29,841 bases of DNA from a virus. A program made the translations under genes and the position numbers. Position 1 is the stretch's first letter. Every line of letters begins with the position of its first letter. Under the pieces are notes generated by a model. The model had not been told where the DNA came from, did not search any database, and saw only the letters and a list, made by a program, of their open reading frames with translations. The stretch covers positions 1 through 29,841 of the IMG/VR virus record IMGVR_UViG_3300030450_000755. One strand, 5' to 3'. Of the stretch, positions 9,473 through 16,864 are shown piece after piece.

Positions 9473-9503
9473 ACAAAATATTAACTTTTAATATATACTA
9501 TTA
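9466..9503 (+). promoter_or_regulatory. Putative late promoter B
   Basis: CCTGTAAACAA (9466-9476), then 21 bases from AAAC to TACTATTA (9496-9503). Between them TATTAAC is shared with promoter A at the same distance from box 2. Box 2 ends two bases before the ATG of the protease gene. The 11-base box 1 recurs exactly at 10514-10524. Confidence 0.5.
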
Positions 9504-9505
9504 CA

Positions 9506-10513
9506 ATGGCAGAAAAAAAGATAAAAAAAAGACTGGTGGAATTAATCATAGATGAAGACTCAGAAAGGTTTGGGGTTGAAGCTATAAGTTTAGTTGAGTT
9601 CCCAGCCATCGAAGAAAACTGGGTATTCTTTAATAAAGACAATTTCCTGTCCTTAGCAAAATTAGATGAAGAAAAAAAAACCCTCGTTGGTGCTGTACTA
9701 ATTCCTGAAAAAGAAATACCTAGATACGACCAAGAACTTGATGAAGAGTATGTAGTATACTTTAGTAAGGAAACTATTAAAAAGGCTCAGGAGCTATTTA
9801 TGGGCACTCTAAGGAATAATAACGCTACCTATGAACATAAGACACCTATTGATGGATTGACTGTTGTAGAGAGTTGGATTAAAGAAGATGAAAAATTTGA
9901 TAAGTCATCACAATTTGGATTTGAGAAAATGCCTATCGGAACTTGGTTTGTAAAAATGAAAGTTAATAATGATGAGGTTTGGGATAAAGTAAAGAAAAAA
10001 GAAATAAGAGGATTTAGCATCGAGGGATATTTTACGGATGTTTTAATTGAGGCTTCTAAAAAGAAAGCATATAAAGACATAGAAAGTAATATAGCAGTAG
10101 TAGGAGCTTTAGATGGAGAGCCTTTGTTCGCTACTAAAGAAGAAGCTGAGGCATATGCTAAGTTATTTAAGAATTGCGAAGGTTACCACGAACACGAAGA
10201 AGAAGGAGTAGTAAGATATATGGCTTGTGAAAAGCATTCAGAAGCTACTGAAATGAAAAAAAGAAAATATAAAAAGAAAAAGAAATACACAAAAGAAGAT
10301 AGAATAAGTGATGAGGATTTGTTAGACAGAATAAGAATGATTATAACTCAGGATGAAACAGACCAATTTGAGTTAATGAAAGAATACATTACGAAAAAGG
10401 CTTTAGCTAAATATCCTTGGAAACAATGTATCGCTGATATGAAAAAAAGGTACGGAAAAGAATCTGCTGCTAAAATATGTTCAGCTATAAAAAAGGGTAC
10501 TGTAAAAAGGTAG
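9506..10513 (+). CDS. XkdF-like prohead serine protease
   Basis: This 335-residue protein matches the XkdF-type (S78-like) phage prohead protease, which cleaves scaffold and capsid proteins during head maturation. Evidence: KTLVGAVLIPEKEIPR (about 58-73), YVVYFSKETIKKAQELFM (82-99), the probable catalytic His in ATYEHKTPID (H111), the probable Ser in TVVESWI (S123), and GTWFVKMKVNNDEVWDKVKK with EIRGFSIEGYF (145-176), the family's C-terminal signature. Beyond the protease domain is a Lys-rich stretch (about 251-265) and a helical tail with YPWKQCIADMKKRYGKESAA (about 300-320), a short module I have seen at the ends of other phage proteins. It is the first gene of the capsid module, followed by scaffold and capsid genes. 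Confidence 0.8.
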   Translation: MAEKKIKKRLVELIIDEDSERFGVEAISLVEFPAIEENWVFFNKDNFLSLAKLDEEKKTLVGAVLIPEKEIPRYDQELDEEYVVYFSKETIKKAQELFMGTLRNNNATYEHKTPIDGLTVVESWIKEDEKFDKSSQFGFEKMPIGTWFVKMKVNNDEVWDKVKKKEIRGFSIEGYFTDVLIEASKKKAYKDIESNIAVVGALDGEPLFATKEEAEAYAKLFKNCEGYHEHEEEGVVRYMACEKHSEATEMKKRKYKKKKKYTKEDRISDEDLLDRIRMIITQDETDQFELMKEYITKKALAKYPWKQCIADMKKRYGKESAAKICSAIKKGTVKR

Positions 10514-10562
10514 CCTGTAAACAATATTAAATTAATTATATATAATTATAAAAATACTATTA
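10514..10562 (+). promoter_or_regulatory. Putative late promoter C (long spacer)
   Basis: CCTGTAAACAA (10514-10524) is an exact copy of promoter B box 1, followed by TATTAAA. TACTATTA lies at 10555-10562, again two bases before ATG. The spacer is 32 instead of 20-21 bases, about one helical turn longer, so this copy may be weaker or bound by a separate activator. Confidence 0.4.
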
Positions 10563-10564
10563 CA

Positions 10565-11215
10565 ATGAAAGACACGTTAGAAAAAATCAAAACTTTATTG
10601 TCTATTGATAATAAAGAATCTAAGGAAGTTAAAATGTATGCTGAAATGATATTAGATGATGGCAGAGTTGTAGCTACTGAGGATGAACAATTTATGATTG
10701 GTTCAGAAGTCTTTGTAGTAAATGATGATGGTGAAGCTAGTTCTTTATCAGCAGGTTCATATACTATGGAAGATGGAGCTAAAATGACCATTGATGACAA
10801 TGGCAAAATACTAGATTTAGGCGAAGAAAAAGAAGCTGAGGATGTAGAGGCTGAAGAAGAAGATAAAGAAGAAATGGCTTCAGAAGCAGAAGATACTGAC
10901 TGGGCTAAAACTTTTGAAGAAATGAAAGATAGAGTTGCAGCTTTAGAAAAAGAAGTATTCGGAGATAAAGCTGAAGAAGAAACTGAGGATTTATCTAAAG
11001 AAGAGGTTGTAGAAGAAAAAGTAGAAATGTCAAAAGATATGGTCACTAGCTTAGTAGAAGAAATAGAACATTTAAAAACTAAGCTATCAGAAATGGAAGA
11101 ACAACCAGGAGCTGAGGGTTTTACTCACAATCCTGAAACAAACACTAAATCAAACAAAGTAGATTTAGGTAAAATGTCAATTAATGACAGAGTTAAATAT
11201 TTAATAAATAATTAA
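10565..11215 (+). CDS. Capsid scaffold protein
   Basis: This 216-residue protein is very acidic and mostly helical. A small N-terminal beta domain (about 20-80) holds DDGRVVATEDEQFMIGSEVF and the SAGSYTMEDGAKMTIDDNGKI type pattern seen in scaffold-type proteins of Bacteroidota phages. A Glu/Lys coiled coil follows (about 85-180), then a basic C-terminal helix (KVDLGKMSINDRVKYLINN), the usual capsid-binding end of scaffolds. Position between protease and major capsid gene is the standard order. It is likely removed by the upstream protease. Confidence 0.72.
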   Translation: MKDTLEKIKTLLSIDNKESKEVKMYAEMILDDGRVVATEDEQFMIGSEVFVVNDDGEASSLSAGSYTMEDGAKMTIDDNGKILDLGEEKEAEDVEAEEEDKEEMASEAEDTDWAKTFEEMKDRVAALEKEVFGDKAEEETEDLSKEEVVEEKVEMSKDMVTSLVEEIEHLKTKLSEMEEQPGAEGFTHNPETNTKSNKVDLGKMSINDRVKYLINN

Positions 11216-11220
11216 AAAAA

Positions 11221-12228
11221 ATGGAAAAAGTAAATAAAAATGAAGTTATGAAACTTGCTACCAACAAACGATATGAGTTTGATATTACTGTAAATAGTGA
11301 TACTTATGCAGGTGTTCATAGTTTACCGTATGTAACTGCTGCGTTAAGAAGTCCTGACACAGTTGCTAAAGGATATGTAAGGACTATAGATGGATTAACT
11401 AAATCTGCTGTAATTAATAATATTGCTTCGGCAAATCCTATTGTTTCTGCAGCTTGTTCATTCTCAAGTGGTAATGACACTTCTACTTCAGAGCAAATTC
11501 TTACGCTTACCGACTTAAAAGTAAACGAGGAAATTTGCAGGGGGACAATTTTCCCTACCTGGATGGGGCAAGGAATGGACAGAAATGGAAACTTACCTCA
11601 AAATTTTGGAGATTTCTTATTGCAAGTAATTGCTAGTAAGGCTGCTGCTCAATTAGAGATTGGTATTTGGCAAGGAGCTTCTCCTTTTGGAACAGGTTTC
11701 TTATCAGATGATGGAACACAGGATGAAACAGGAGCAGATGCTTCAGCGTGTAAAGACTTCACAGAAGTTGATTTTGCTGATGCTTTAGCTGCTTCAGACA
11801 TTCTTACAGATATGGCTTCTGTATATAATGCTGCTGCAAGTGACATCTCAGGAATATTAACAAAACCAGGAGTTGGATTCTATATGAATAACAAGACTTA
11901 TGGTTTCTATATTCAAGCTTTAGCTGCTGCAGGTTCTAATCAAGGACAGGTTTCAGGAGCAGGGTTTAATTTGAATGGAGATAATATGACTTACTTCGGA
12001 TTCCCAATTTACAGATGCCCTGGAATGTTCAACGATACTATTCTTTTCACTTATCCTGAGAATTTAGTATTCGGAACTAACCTAGCTACGGACTGGACTG
12101 AAGCAAGGCTGATACCGACATATGAATACGATGGCAGCGATAATGTAAGAGTTGTTATGAACTTCGCTGTAGGTGTACAGACTGCTGTAGCTACAGATGG
12201 TGTTTATGGTTCAACTGTTTGGACTTAA
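11221..12228 (+). CDS. Major capsid protein
   Basis: This 335-residue protein is the probable HK97-fold major capsid protein. It directly follows protease and scaffold genes and is followed by a strong terminator. Composition is balanced and Ala/Gly/Asn/Thr-rich with few charged runs. Recognisable segments include TDLKVNEEICRGTIFPTWMG (about 96-115), FGDFLLQVIASKAAAQLE (long spine-like helix, about 123-140), GFPIYRCPGMFNDTILFTYP (about 260-279) and LVFGTNLATDW, the last two typical of the C-terminal half of such proteins. It starts only six bases after the scaffold stop, so it shares the scaffold transcript. Confidence 0.75.
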   Translation: MEKVNKNEVMKLATNKRYEFDITVNSDTYAGVHSLPYVTAALRSPDTVAKGYVRTIDGLTKSAVINNIASANPIVSAACSFSSGNDTSTSEQILTLTDLKVNEEICRGTIFPTWMGQGMDRNGNLPQNFGDFLLQVIASKAAAQLEIGIWQGASPFGTGFLSDDGTQDETGADASACKDFTEVDFADALAASDILTDMASVYNAAASDISGILTKPGVGFYMNNKTYGFYIQALAAAGSNQGQVSGAGFNLNGDNMTYFGFPIYRCPGMFNDTILFTYPENLVFGTNLATDWTEARLIPTYEYDGSDNVRVVMNFAVGVQTAVATDGVYGSTVWT

Positions 12229-12244
12229 TAGTTAATTAATTAAT

Positions 12245-12273
12245 GAGGGTGCGAAATACCACCCTCGTTTTTT
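12245..12273 (+). terminator. Rho-independent terminator after the capsid gene
   Basis: GAGGGTG (12245-12251) pairs perfectly with CACCCTC (12260-12266) across an 8-base loop and is followed by G and six T (12268-12273). In this AT-rich genome a GC stem of seven pairs is conspicuous. Confidence 0.88.
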
Positions 12274-12304
12274 ATAATGTTTAATAATATAAAATAAAAA
12301 TAAA

Positions 12305-12916
12305 ATGGCTTGTACTTTAACGAAAGGACTGACGGTTGGCTGCAAGGATTCCATCGGGGGATTGAAGGCAATATTTTTTGTGTCTACATATTCTTCTGAA
12401 ATTCGTTCCGCTGCTACATTTAATGGTACCGATGTACTACAAATGGACACAGCAGGATTCACAGGATGGAGTGCTTACGGAGTACCAACAGGTTCAACAG
12501 TAACAGTATTTAAATATACTTTAAGACCTAACCTATCTTCAATGACTGTAAATATCAATAGCGACCCTGCAACAGGAACTACTTGGTTTGAACAAACATT
12601 ATCCCTAACTCTACAAAAATTATCAGTAGCTCAAACAAATGAGTTAAAATTAATTTGTTATAATAGAGCGCAGGTATTTGTTCAGGATGTAAACGACAAT
12701 GTATTCTTACTAGGTATGGATAACGGAGTGGATGTTTCAGGTGGAACAGCTGTGACAGGAGCAGCAAAGAGCGATATGCCAGGTTATACTTTAGAATTAA
12801 GAGCAGAAGAAAAAGACCCTATGATTTGGATTAAACCAACTTCAGGTGGTGGAACGGACTATCCGTTTGACCAATTAGGTGATGCTGATGCTGACTTAAC
12901 TATTGTAGCATCTTAA
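12305..12916 (+). CDS. Major tail tube-like protein
   Basis: This 203-residue beta-rich protein begins ACTLTKGLTVGCKDSIGGLK and ends with an acidic tail. The C-terminal half holds QVFVQDVNDNVFLLGMDNGV (about 121-140) followed by GAAKSDMPGYTLELRAEEKD (about 152-171), the G-x-x-x-x-D-x-x-G-Y-T-L-x-L pattern that I associate with Bacteroidota-phage tube proteins. The length suits a tube subunit. It stands alone between two strong terminators, which fits a highly expressed major virion protein. No sequence like putative late promoters A-D is visible in the 31 bases between the upstream terminator and the ATG, so its promoter is unclear; read-through of the capsid terminator is possible. Confidence 0.65.
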   Translation: MACTLTKGLTVGCKDSIGGLKAIFFVSTYSSEIRSAATFNGTDVLQMDTAGFTGWSAYGVPTGSTVTVFKYTLRPNLSSMTVNINSDPATGTTWFEQTLSLTLQKLSVAQTNELKLICYNRAQVFVQDVNDNVFLLGMDNGVDVSGGTAVTGAAKSDMPGYTLELRAEEKDPMIWIKPTSGGGTDYPFDQLGDADADLTIVAS

Positions 12917-12942
12917 TTAATAAATCGTTACTCAATATTATT

Positions 12943-12973
12943 AAAGGGTAGTCTTAACGGATTACCCTTTTTT
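12943..12973 (+). terminator. Rho-independent terminator after the tail tube gene
   Basis: AAAGGGTA (12943-12950) pairs perfectly with TACCCTTT (12963-12970) over a 12-base loop, and the T run continues to 12973 (six T). The preceding A run would make it partly active on the other strand too, but there are no genes there. Confidence 0.85.
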
Positions 12974-13030
12974 ATTAAATAAATTTTATATTTAACTAAA
13001 TAGTATAAAGTTTTCTTTACAAAACTTACA

Positions 13031-13067
13031 TTTGCAAACGAATTAATTATATTTATATATACTATTA
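13031..13067 (+). promoter_or_regulatory. Putative late promoter D
   Basis: TGCAAACGA (13033-13041) followed 20 bases after AAAC by TACTATTA (13060-13067), within the 164-base gap after the tube terminator. Unlike copies A-C, the ATG is 13 bases further on, so position is not tied to the start codon; this favours a transcriptional over a translational role. A housekeeping-type -7 box TACATTTG (13027-13034) overlaps box 1, without a clear -33 partner. Confidence 0.5.
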
Positions 13068-13080
13068 AAAGACAAATATT

Positions 13081-13284
13081 ATGGCTTGGAAAGTAAAAAA
13101 AGAATATGAAGGCAAAACAGTGCCAAACTTCAGAATACCTTTAGATGAACTAAATCAAAAGACTATCAAAGCATTACCAGAAAGCGTTAGGAATGGGTAC
13201 TTTGAACAAGATGCTCCTAAAGCAAAAAAGAAAAAAAAGGAAATTAAAATAGAAACAGAATCTTATGATACTTATACAGACTAA
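13081..13284 (+). CDS. Small basic protein of the connector operon
   Basis: This 67-residue protein starts the third late operon, behind promoter D. MAWKVKKEYEGKTVPNFRIP suggests a short beta hairpin, followed by a helix and a Lys-rich C-terminal stretch with an acidic Tyr-containing end. Very small proteins of this look sit between capsid and portal genes in other Bacteroidota phages; the function is unknown. Its TAA overlaps the next ATG. Confidence 0.6.
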   Translation: MAWKVKKEYEGKTVPNFRIPLDELNQKTIKALPESVRNGYFEQDAPKAKKKKKEIKIETESYDTYTD

Positions 13285-13424
13285 TGGGAACTAAAATTGA
13301 GTGGATAGAAATAGATGAGGAGCAAAAAAAGGAGTTAGACAAAAAACTTCTAGAGGCTAATAGTGAAGAAGAAGAAAAGCAGTTATATAAAGAGTATTAT
13401 TCTAAAATATTTAAAAAGGTATAA
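13284..13424 (+). CDS. 46-residue charged protein
   Basis: ATG at 13284 overlaps the previous stop (TAATG) and the TAA at 13422-13424 overlaps the next ATG, so the frame fits exactly between two coupled genes. The product (MGTKIEWIEIDEEQKKELDK at its start) is a highly charged helix with Glu runs. No family recognised. The perfect overlaps on both sides are the main support. Confidence 0.6.
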   Translation: MGTKIEWIEIDEEQKKELDKKLLEANSEEEEKQLYKEYYSKIFKKV

Positions 13425-14014
13425 TGTCAGTATATAATTTAAATCTTGAGGGTACTATGCCCCCTACTGTCTTAGGTGGTACTGTTATATTCTATGAAAA
13501 TTTATCTAGTCTTGTAGATATAGCAAACACTAAAAATTTGATAGCTTTATGCAGAGCAAGAAAGACTAATATTACTAGATTTGTTTCTTGCTATCCAAAT
13601 GGTGGAAGCGGTGATGCTGATGACCCTACATACAACTCTAATTCTAGATATTGGCAGTTTGGAATCACGTTTTTATATGGAACTCCTGGAATAGCAGGAA
13701 CGTATGATGTATATGGTTATAGGCAACAAAGTATAACAGTTATGCCTTTTATGGATATAATAGATATAGATTTATATTACGCTGATTCAAATACTTTTGC
13801 AATAGCATCTTTAACTAAAATAGAGGGAACAAGTATAGTTGTTAATTTAACAGTAGATGAAACGTATATACATAAAGGAGATTTACCTATTACTTACTAT
13901 ACAGAATATACTGATAATGATGTTGATGATGTTATTCCAGGGTCTACTGGAGAACCAAGCTCTGCAGATGAAGAATTAGATGCTCAATATGGAACTCAAA
14001 TATGGCAAGTTTAA
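13424..14014 (+). CDS. Virion-associated protein of unknown function
   Basis: This 196-residue protein has no signal peptide and is predicted beta-rich. Segments include LGGTVIFYENLSSLVDIANT, a Gly/Asp loop (CYPNGGSGDADDPTYNSNSR), and strands such as SITVMPFMDIIDIDLYYAD. The C-terminal 30 residues are acidic and Pro/Ser/Gly-rich, likely flexible. It lies between small proteins and the portal gene in a late operon, so a head or head-tail joint role is plausible but unproven. Confidence 0.5.
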   Translation: MSVYNLNLEGTMPPTVLGGTVIFYENLSSLVDIANTKNLIALCRARKTNITRFVSCYPNGGSGDADDPTYNSNSRYWQFGITFLYGTPGIAGTYDVYGYRQQSITVMPFMDIIDIDLYYADSNTFAIASLTKIEGTSIVVNLTVDETYIHKGDLPITYYTEYTDNDVDDVIPGSTGEPSSADEELDAQYGTQIWQV

Positions 14015-14017
14015 ACT

Positions 14018-16213
14018 ATGAAAAAGAAAAATAATACAGAAATATCAGTAATACATTTAGCAGAGTTTAATTTGCCACAAGTTACTGAGGCAGCAAATAA
14101 AGATTGGATTCAATTTGGCACAGATAATATGTACCCTCAATATCTACTTGAATTATACAATGGTAGTAGTATAAACAACGCTATTATAAAAGGTGTTTCA
14201 GCTATGATATACGGAGAGGGATTAGATGCTACTGATAGGCAAGATAGTGATGAGCATAAAGAACAATGGTTGCGACTAACCTCACTACTAGGACATTCAC
14301 AAAAAGACCTTTTAAAGTGTTTAACTTTTGATTTAAAATTGTTTGGAATGTGTTATGTTAATACGATATGGAATAAACCTAGAACAAAGATTGTGGAAAT
14401 GTATCATATCCCTGCACAATATATAAGAAGTGGAAAAGCTGATAGTTATGGTAATGTAAATGAGTATTATTATTCAGCAGATTGGACTAATACTAGAAAG
14501 CACAAACCAAGAACATATAAAGCGTTTGATGAAAAGGACAGAACAAGTGCAAGTCAAGTATTATGCATCAAGGATTACTCTCCTGGAAGTCATTACTATT
14601 CACTACCTGACTATCAGGGTTCAACTTCTTACATACAGCTTGATATGGAAATTGCACAATTTCATCTCAGTAATATCAAGTCAGGAATGTTCCCGAGTAT
14701 GGCAGTAAATTTTACCAATGGAGTGCCGACACAAGAAGAAAGAAAAACTATAGAAAGACAGATTAATAATAAATTTGGCGGTAGTGGGAACGCTGGCAAA
14801 ATACTCATCACTTTCAATGATGGCCGAGACACCTCTCCTGAAATAATTCCTATTAATGCAAATGATAATTCAGACAGCTATCAATTCTTGTCTACTGAAA
14901 CTACTAGAAAAGTGCTGACAGGACACCGTGTGACAAGTCCGTTGCTATTCGGAGTCAAAGGAGATGGTAGTGGCTTCGGTAATAATGCTGATGAGCTAAG
15001 AGATTCTTTTAGTTTGTTTATGAACTCTGTGGTAAAACCAATGCAGAACACAATTTTAGAAGGTTTACGGCCTTTATTTTCTATTAACGATATAGAGCTT
15101 GATTTATACTTTAAATCGCTTAAACCTGCTGATTTCATAGACATTCAAAATGTAGCAAAAGTTAGTGAAGATGAACAAGAAAAAGAAGGAATCACAAGAG
15201 ATGAAGAAGTGCCTGTAGAAGAAGTGGAAGAAATTAAAGAAACCCCTGAAGATACTACTGAAGAAAAAGAAGAAGAAGTTGTGGAAGAACCACTTGAAAA
15301 AGAAGCCTCTTACAATGGTGCACAAATTAGTAGTGCAATAGATATTATCGCAAAAGTTGGAGAGGGTATCTTAACAAAAGAACAAGCTACAGTATTCTTA
15401 ATACAATTCCTACAATTAGCACCTGAAGTTGCTAAAGGATTCTTTAGTGAAGGTGATAGTGCTGTAGAAAAACTAACAGAGTCTATAAATTTAAAAAAAA
15501 GTAAAGGCAAGTCGGTAGACTTAACAGATGATGATGGAAAGGTTATACTATCAAACTTAAAAAGCACAGAGGTTGATGAGAATGAATGGTTTGAATTAGG
15601 GGAAATAGAAGCTGAGGACAGCAGTACAGAAACAGAAGAGAATTTTCAGGCATTTGCGAGTCAGCATTTAAGCAAACATTATGAATTTGCTAGTGCTTAC
15701 AAAATACCTTCTAATCCTGACAGCCCAAGTAGTGATAGTAACGCAGGATTTATAAGGGTTTTATATAGATATTCAAGAAACTTAAAAGCTAACAGCAGAG
15801 AGTTTTGCAAACAAATGGTAGGATTAAGCAGAGCAGGAACTTTATACACAATTAACAATTTAAAACAAGCAAAAAATCTAACAGTAAACAAAGGATTTGG
15901 AAAAAACGGAAGTTCAACATACGATATTTTTCAATGGAAGGGGGGCGTTTATTGTCATCATTATTTTGTTAGAAAGTTTTATATGAGAAAAAGAGTTCCT
16001 AAAGGAAGCGAGGTGACAATAGGTGGAAAGACCTACAAGGGTGGAACATACCTTCCAAATGGCAGTTTAAATATGTTTAGAAATAGCTTCTTAGCAGAGG
16101 TTAATAGTGGCAGATTTGCTTCAAGTTGGAAAAAGATTAAAGACCAAGAGCCAAGAACTCCTGCCCCAACTATAGCTCCTATTAATACTCCAACAAGAGG
16201 TAAATACAATTAA
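14018..16213 (+). CDS. Portal protein with C-terminal MuF-like domain
   Basis: The first ~375 residues read as a portal protein, the dodecameric ring through which DNA enters and leaves the head: QFGTDNMYPQYLLELYNGSS (about 29-48), INNAIIKGVSAMIYGEG, GHRVTSPLLFGVKGDGSGFG and ELRDSFSLFMNSVVKPMQNT are typical portal blocks. An acidic Glu-rich linker (about 390-430) follows, then a helical segment, then a C-terminal domain (about 580-690) with NSREFCKQMVGLSRAGTLYT and GGVYCHHYFVRKFYMRKR. That Arg-x-Phe-Cys and Cys-His-His pattern resembles the MuF (head morphogenesis) C-terminal region. At 731 residues it is far longer than a simple 400-500-residue portal, supporting a fusion. It starts four bases after the preceding stop. 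Confidence 0.75.
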   Translation: MKKKNNTEISVIHLAEFNLPQVTEAANKDWIQFGTDNMYPQYLLELYNGSSINNAIIKGVSAMIYGEGLDATDRQDSDEHKEQWLRLTSLLGHSQKDLLKCLTFDLKLFGMCYVNTIWNKPRTKIVEMYHIPAQYIRSGKADSYGNVNEYYYSADWTNTRKHKPRTYKAFDEKDRTSASQVLCIKDYSPGSHYYSLPDYQGSTSYIQLDMEIAQFHLSNIKSGMFPSMAVNFTNGVPTQEERKTIERQINNKFGGSGNAGKILITFNDGRDTSPEIIPINANDNSDSYQFLSTETTRKVLTGHRVTSPLLFGVKGDGSGFGNNADELRDSFSLFMNSVVKPMQNTILEGLRPLFSINDIELDLYFKSLKPADFIDIQNVAKVSEDEQEKEGITRDEEVPVEEVEEIKETPEDTTEEKEEEVVEEPLEKEASYNGAQISSAIDIIAKVGEGILTKEQATVFLIQFLQLAPEVAKGFFSEGDSAVEKLTESINLKKSKGKSVDLTDDDGKVILSNLKSTEVDENEWFELGEIEAEDSSTETEENFQAFASQHLSKHYEFASAYKIPSNPDSPSSDSNAGFIRVLYRYSRNLKANSREFCKQMVGLSRAGTLYTINNLKQAKNLTVNKGFGKNGSSTYDIFQWKGGVYCHHYFVRKFYMRKRVPKGSEVTIGGKTYKGGTYLPNGSLNMFRNSFLAEVNSGRFASSWKKIKDQEPRTPAPTIAPINTPTRGKYN

Positions 16214-16218
16214 AAAAT

Positions 16219-16791
16219 ATGGCAATACAACACACACTTTTCATAAGTACGGACAGATTAAAAAAAGATTCAGCTTTGGGTGGCTCGGTAGACGACAACA
16301 TTTTACTACCATACATACTAATGGCACAAGATAGGTATATACTACCTGTACTTGGAACTGATTTAAATGATGCTTTAGTTACTAAAATACAAGGTAGTAG
16401 TTTAGCAGGGGCATATCTTACACTTTTACAAACTTATATCCAACCTGCCTTAGTTCAGTACGCCTTTGCTACTTGTTTACCCTTCCTACGACTTCGTATG
16501 GTAAATAATTCTATAGTAACTATGAATAGTGAGCAAGGCTCTAGCGTTTCTCATAGCGATTTAAAGCCTTTAATTAATGCAAGTATAGACCAAGCTGAGT
16601 TCTACAGAGAACGATTGATAGATTACATAAGAAACAACACAAGCAGCCTACCTGAATACCAAACAAACACAGGTGCTGACTTACAGCCGACTGCTCAAAA
16701 CTATTACGCAGGGCTAAATCTTGATGTTGCCCCAATGAGTAATAAAACAAAATCCTTTTTACAAGGAGCTGATATAACAATATGTTGCTAA
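16219..16791 (+). CDS. Head-tail connector, DUF6712-like
   Basis: This 190-residue helical protein has the layout of the DUF6712-type connector found next to portal genes in Bacteroidota phages: SVDDNILLPYILMAQDRYIL followed by PVLGTDLNDAL (about 22-52), a middle helix AYLTLLQTYIQPALVQYAFA, then a basic segment LPFLRLRMVNNSIV and a helix with YRERLIDYIRNN. Such proteins sit under the portal as adaptor. It starts six bases after the portal stop. The assignment rests on pattern memory and position. Confidence 0.6.
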   Translation: MAIQHTLFISTDRLKKDSALGGSVDDNILLPYILMAQDRYILPVLGTDLNDALVTKIQGSSLAGAYLTLLQTYIQPALVQYAFATCLPFLRLRMVNNSIVTMNSEQGSSVSHSDLKPLINASIDQAEFYRERLIDYIRNNTSSLPEYQTNTGADLQPTAQNYYAGLNLDVAPMSNKTKSFLQGADITICC

Positions 16792-16864
16792 GAGATGCTG
16801 ACAAAACAAAAAGAAAAACAAAGGAAAAATAACGAACAAAAATTAAAAAAATATTTAGATAGTT

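Noticed and set aside
6961-9476. Long minus-strand frames opposite the tape measure gene (for example 6961-7590, 8743-9309 and 9108-9476)
   Set aside because: They mirror the Ala/Glu/Lys-rich coiled coil on the other strand, have Ser/Leu/Phe-rich low-complexity products, and no minus-strand promoter or neighbour exists.
10546-11046. 166-residue minus-strand frame opposite the scaffold gene
   Set aside because: Ser-rich low-complexity product, the expected shadow of the acidic GAA/GAT-rich scaffold sequence.
14460-14708. 82-residue + strand frame inside the portal gene
   Set aside because: Fully nested in the portal gene in another frame, with no sign of independent translation.
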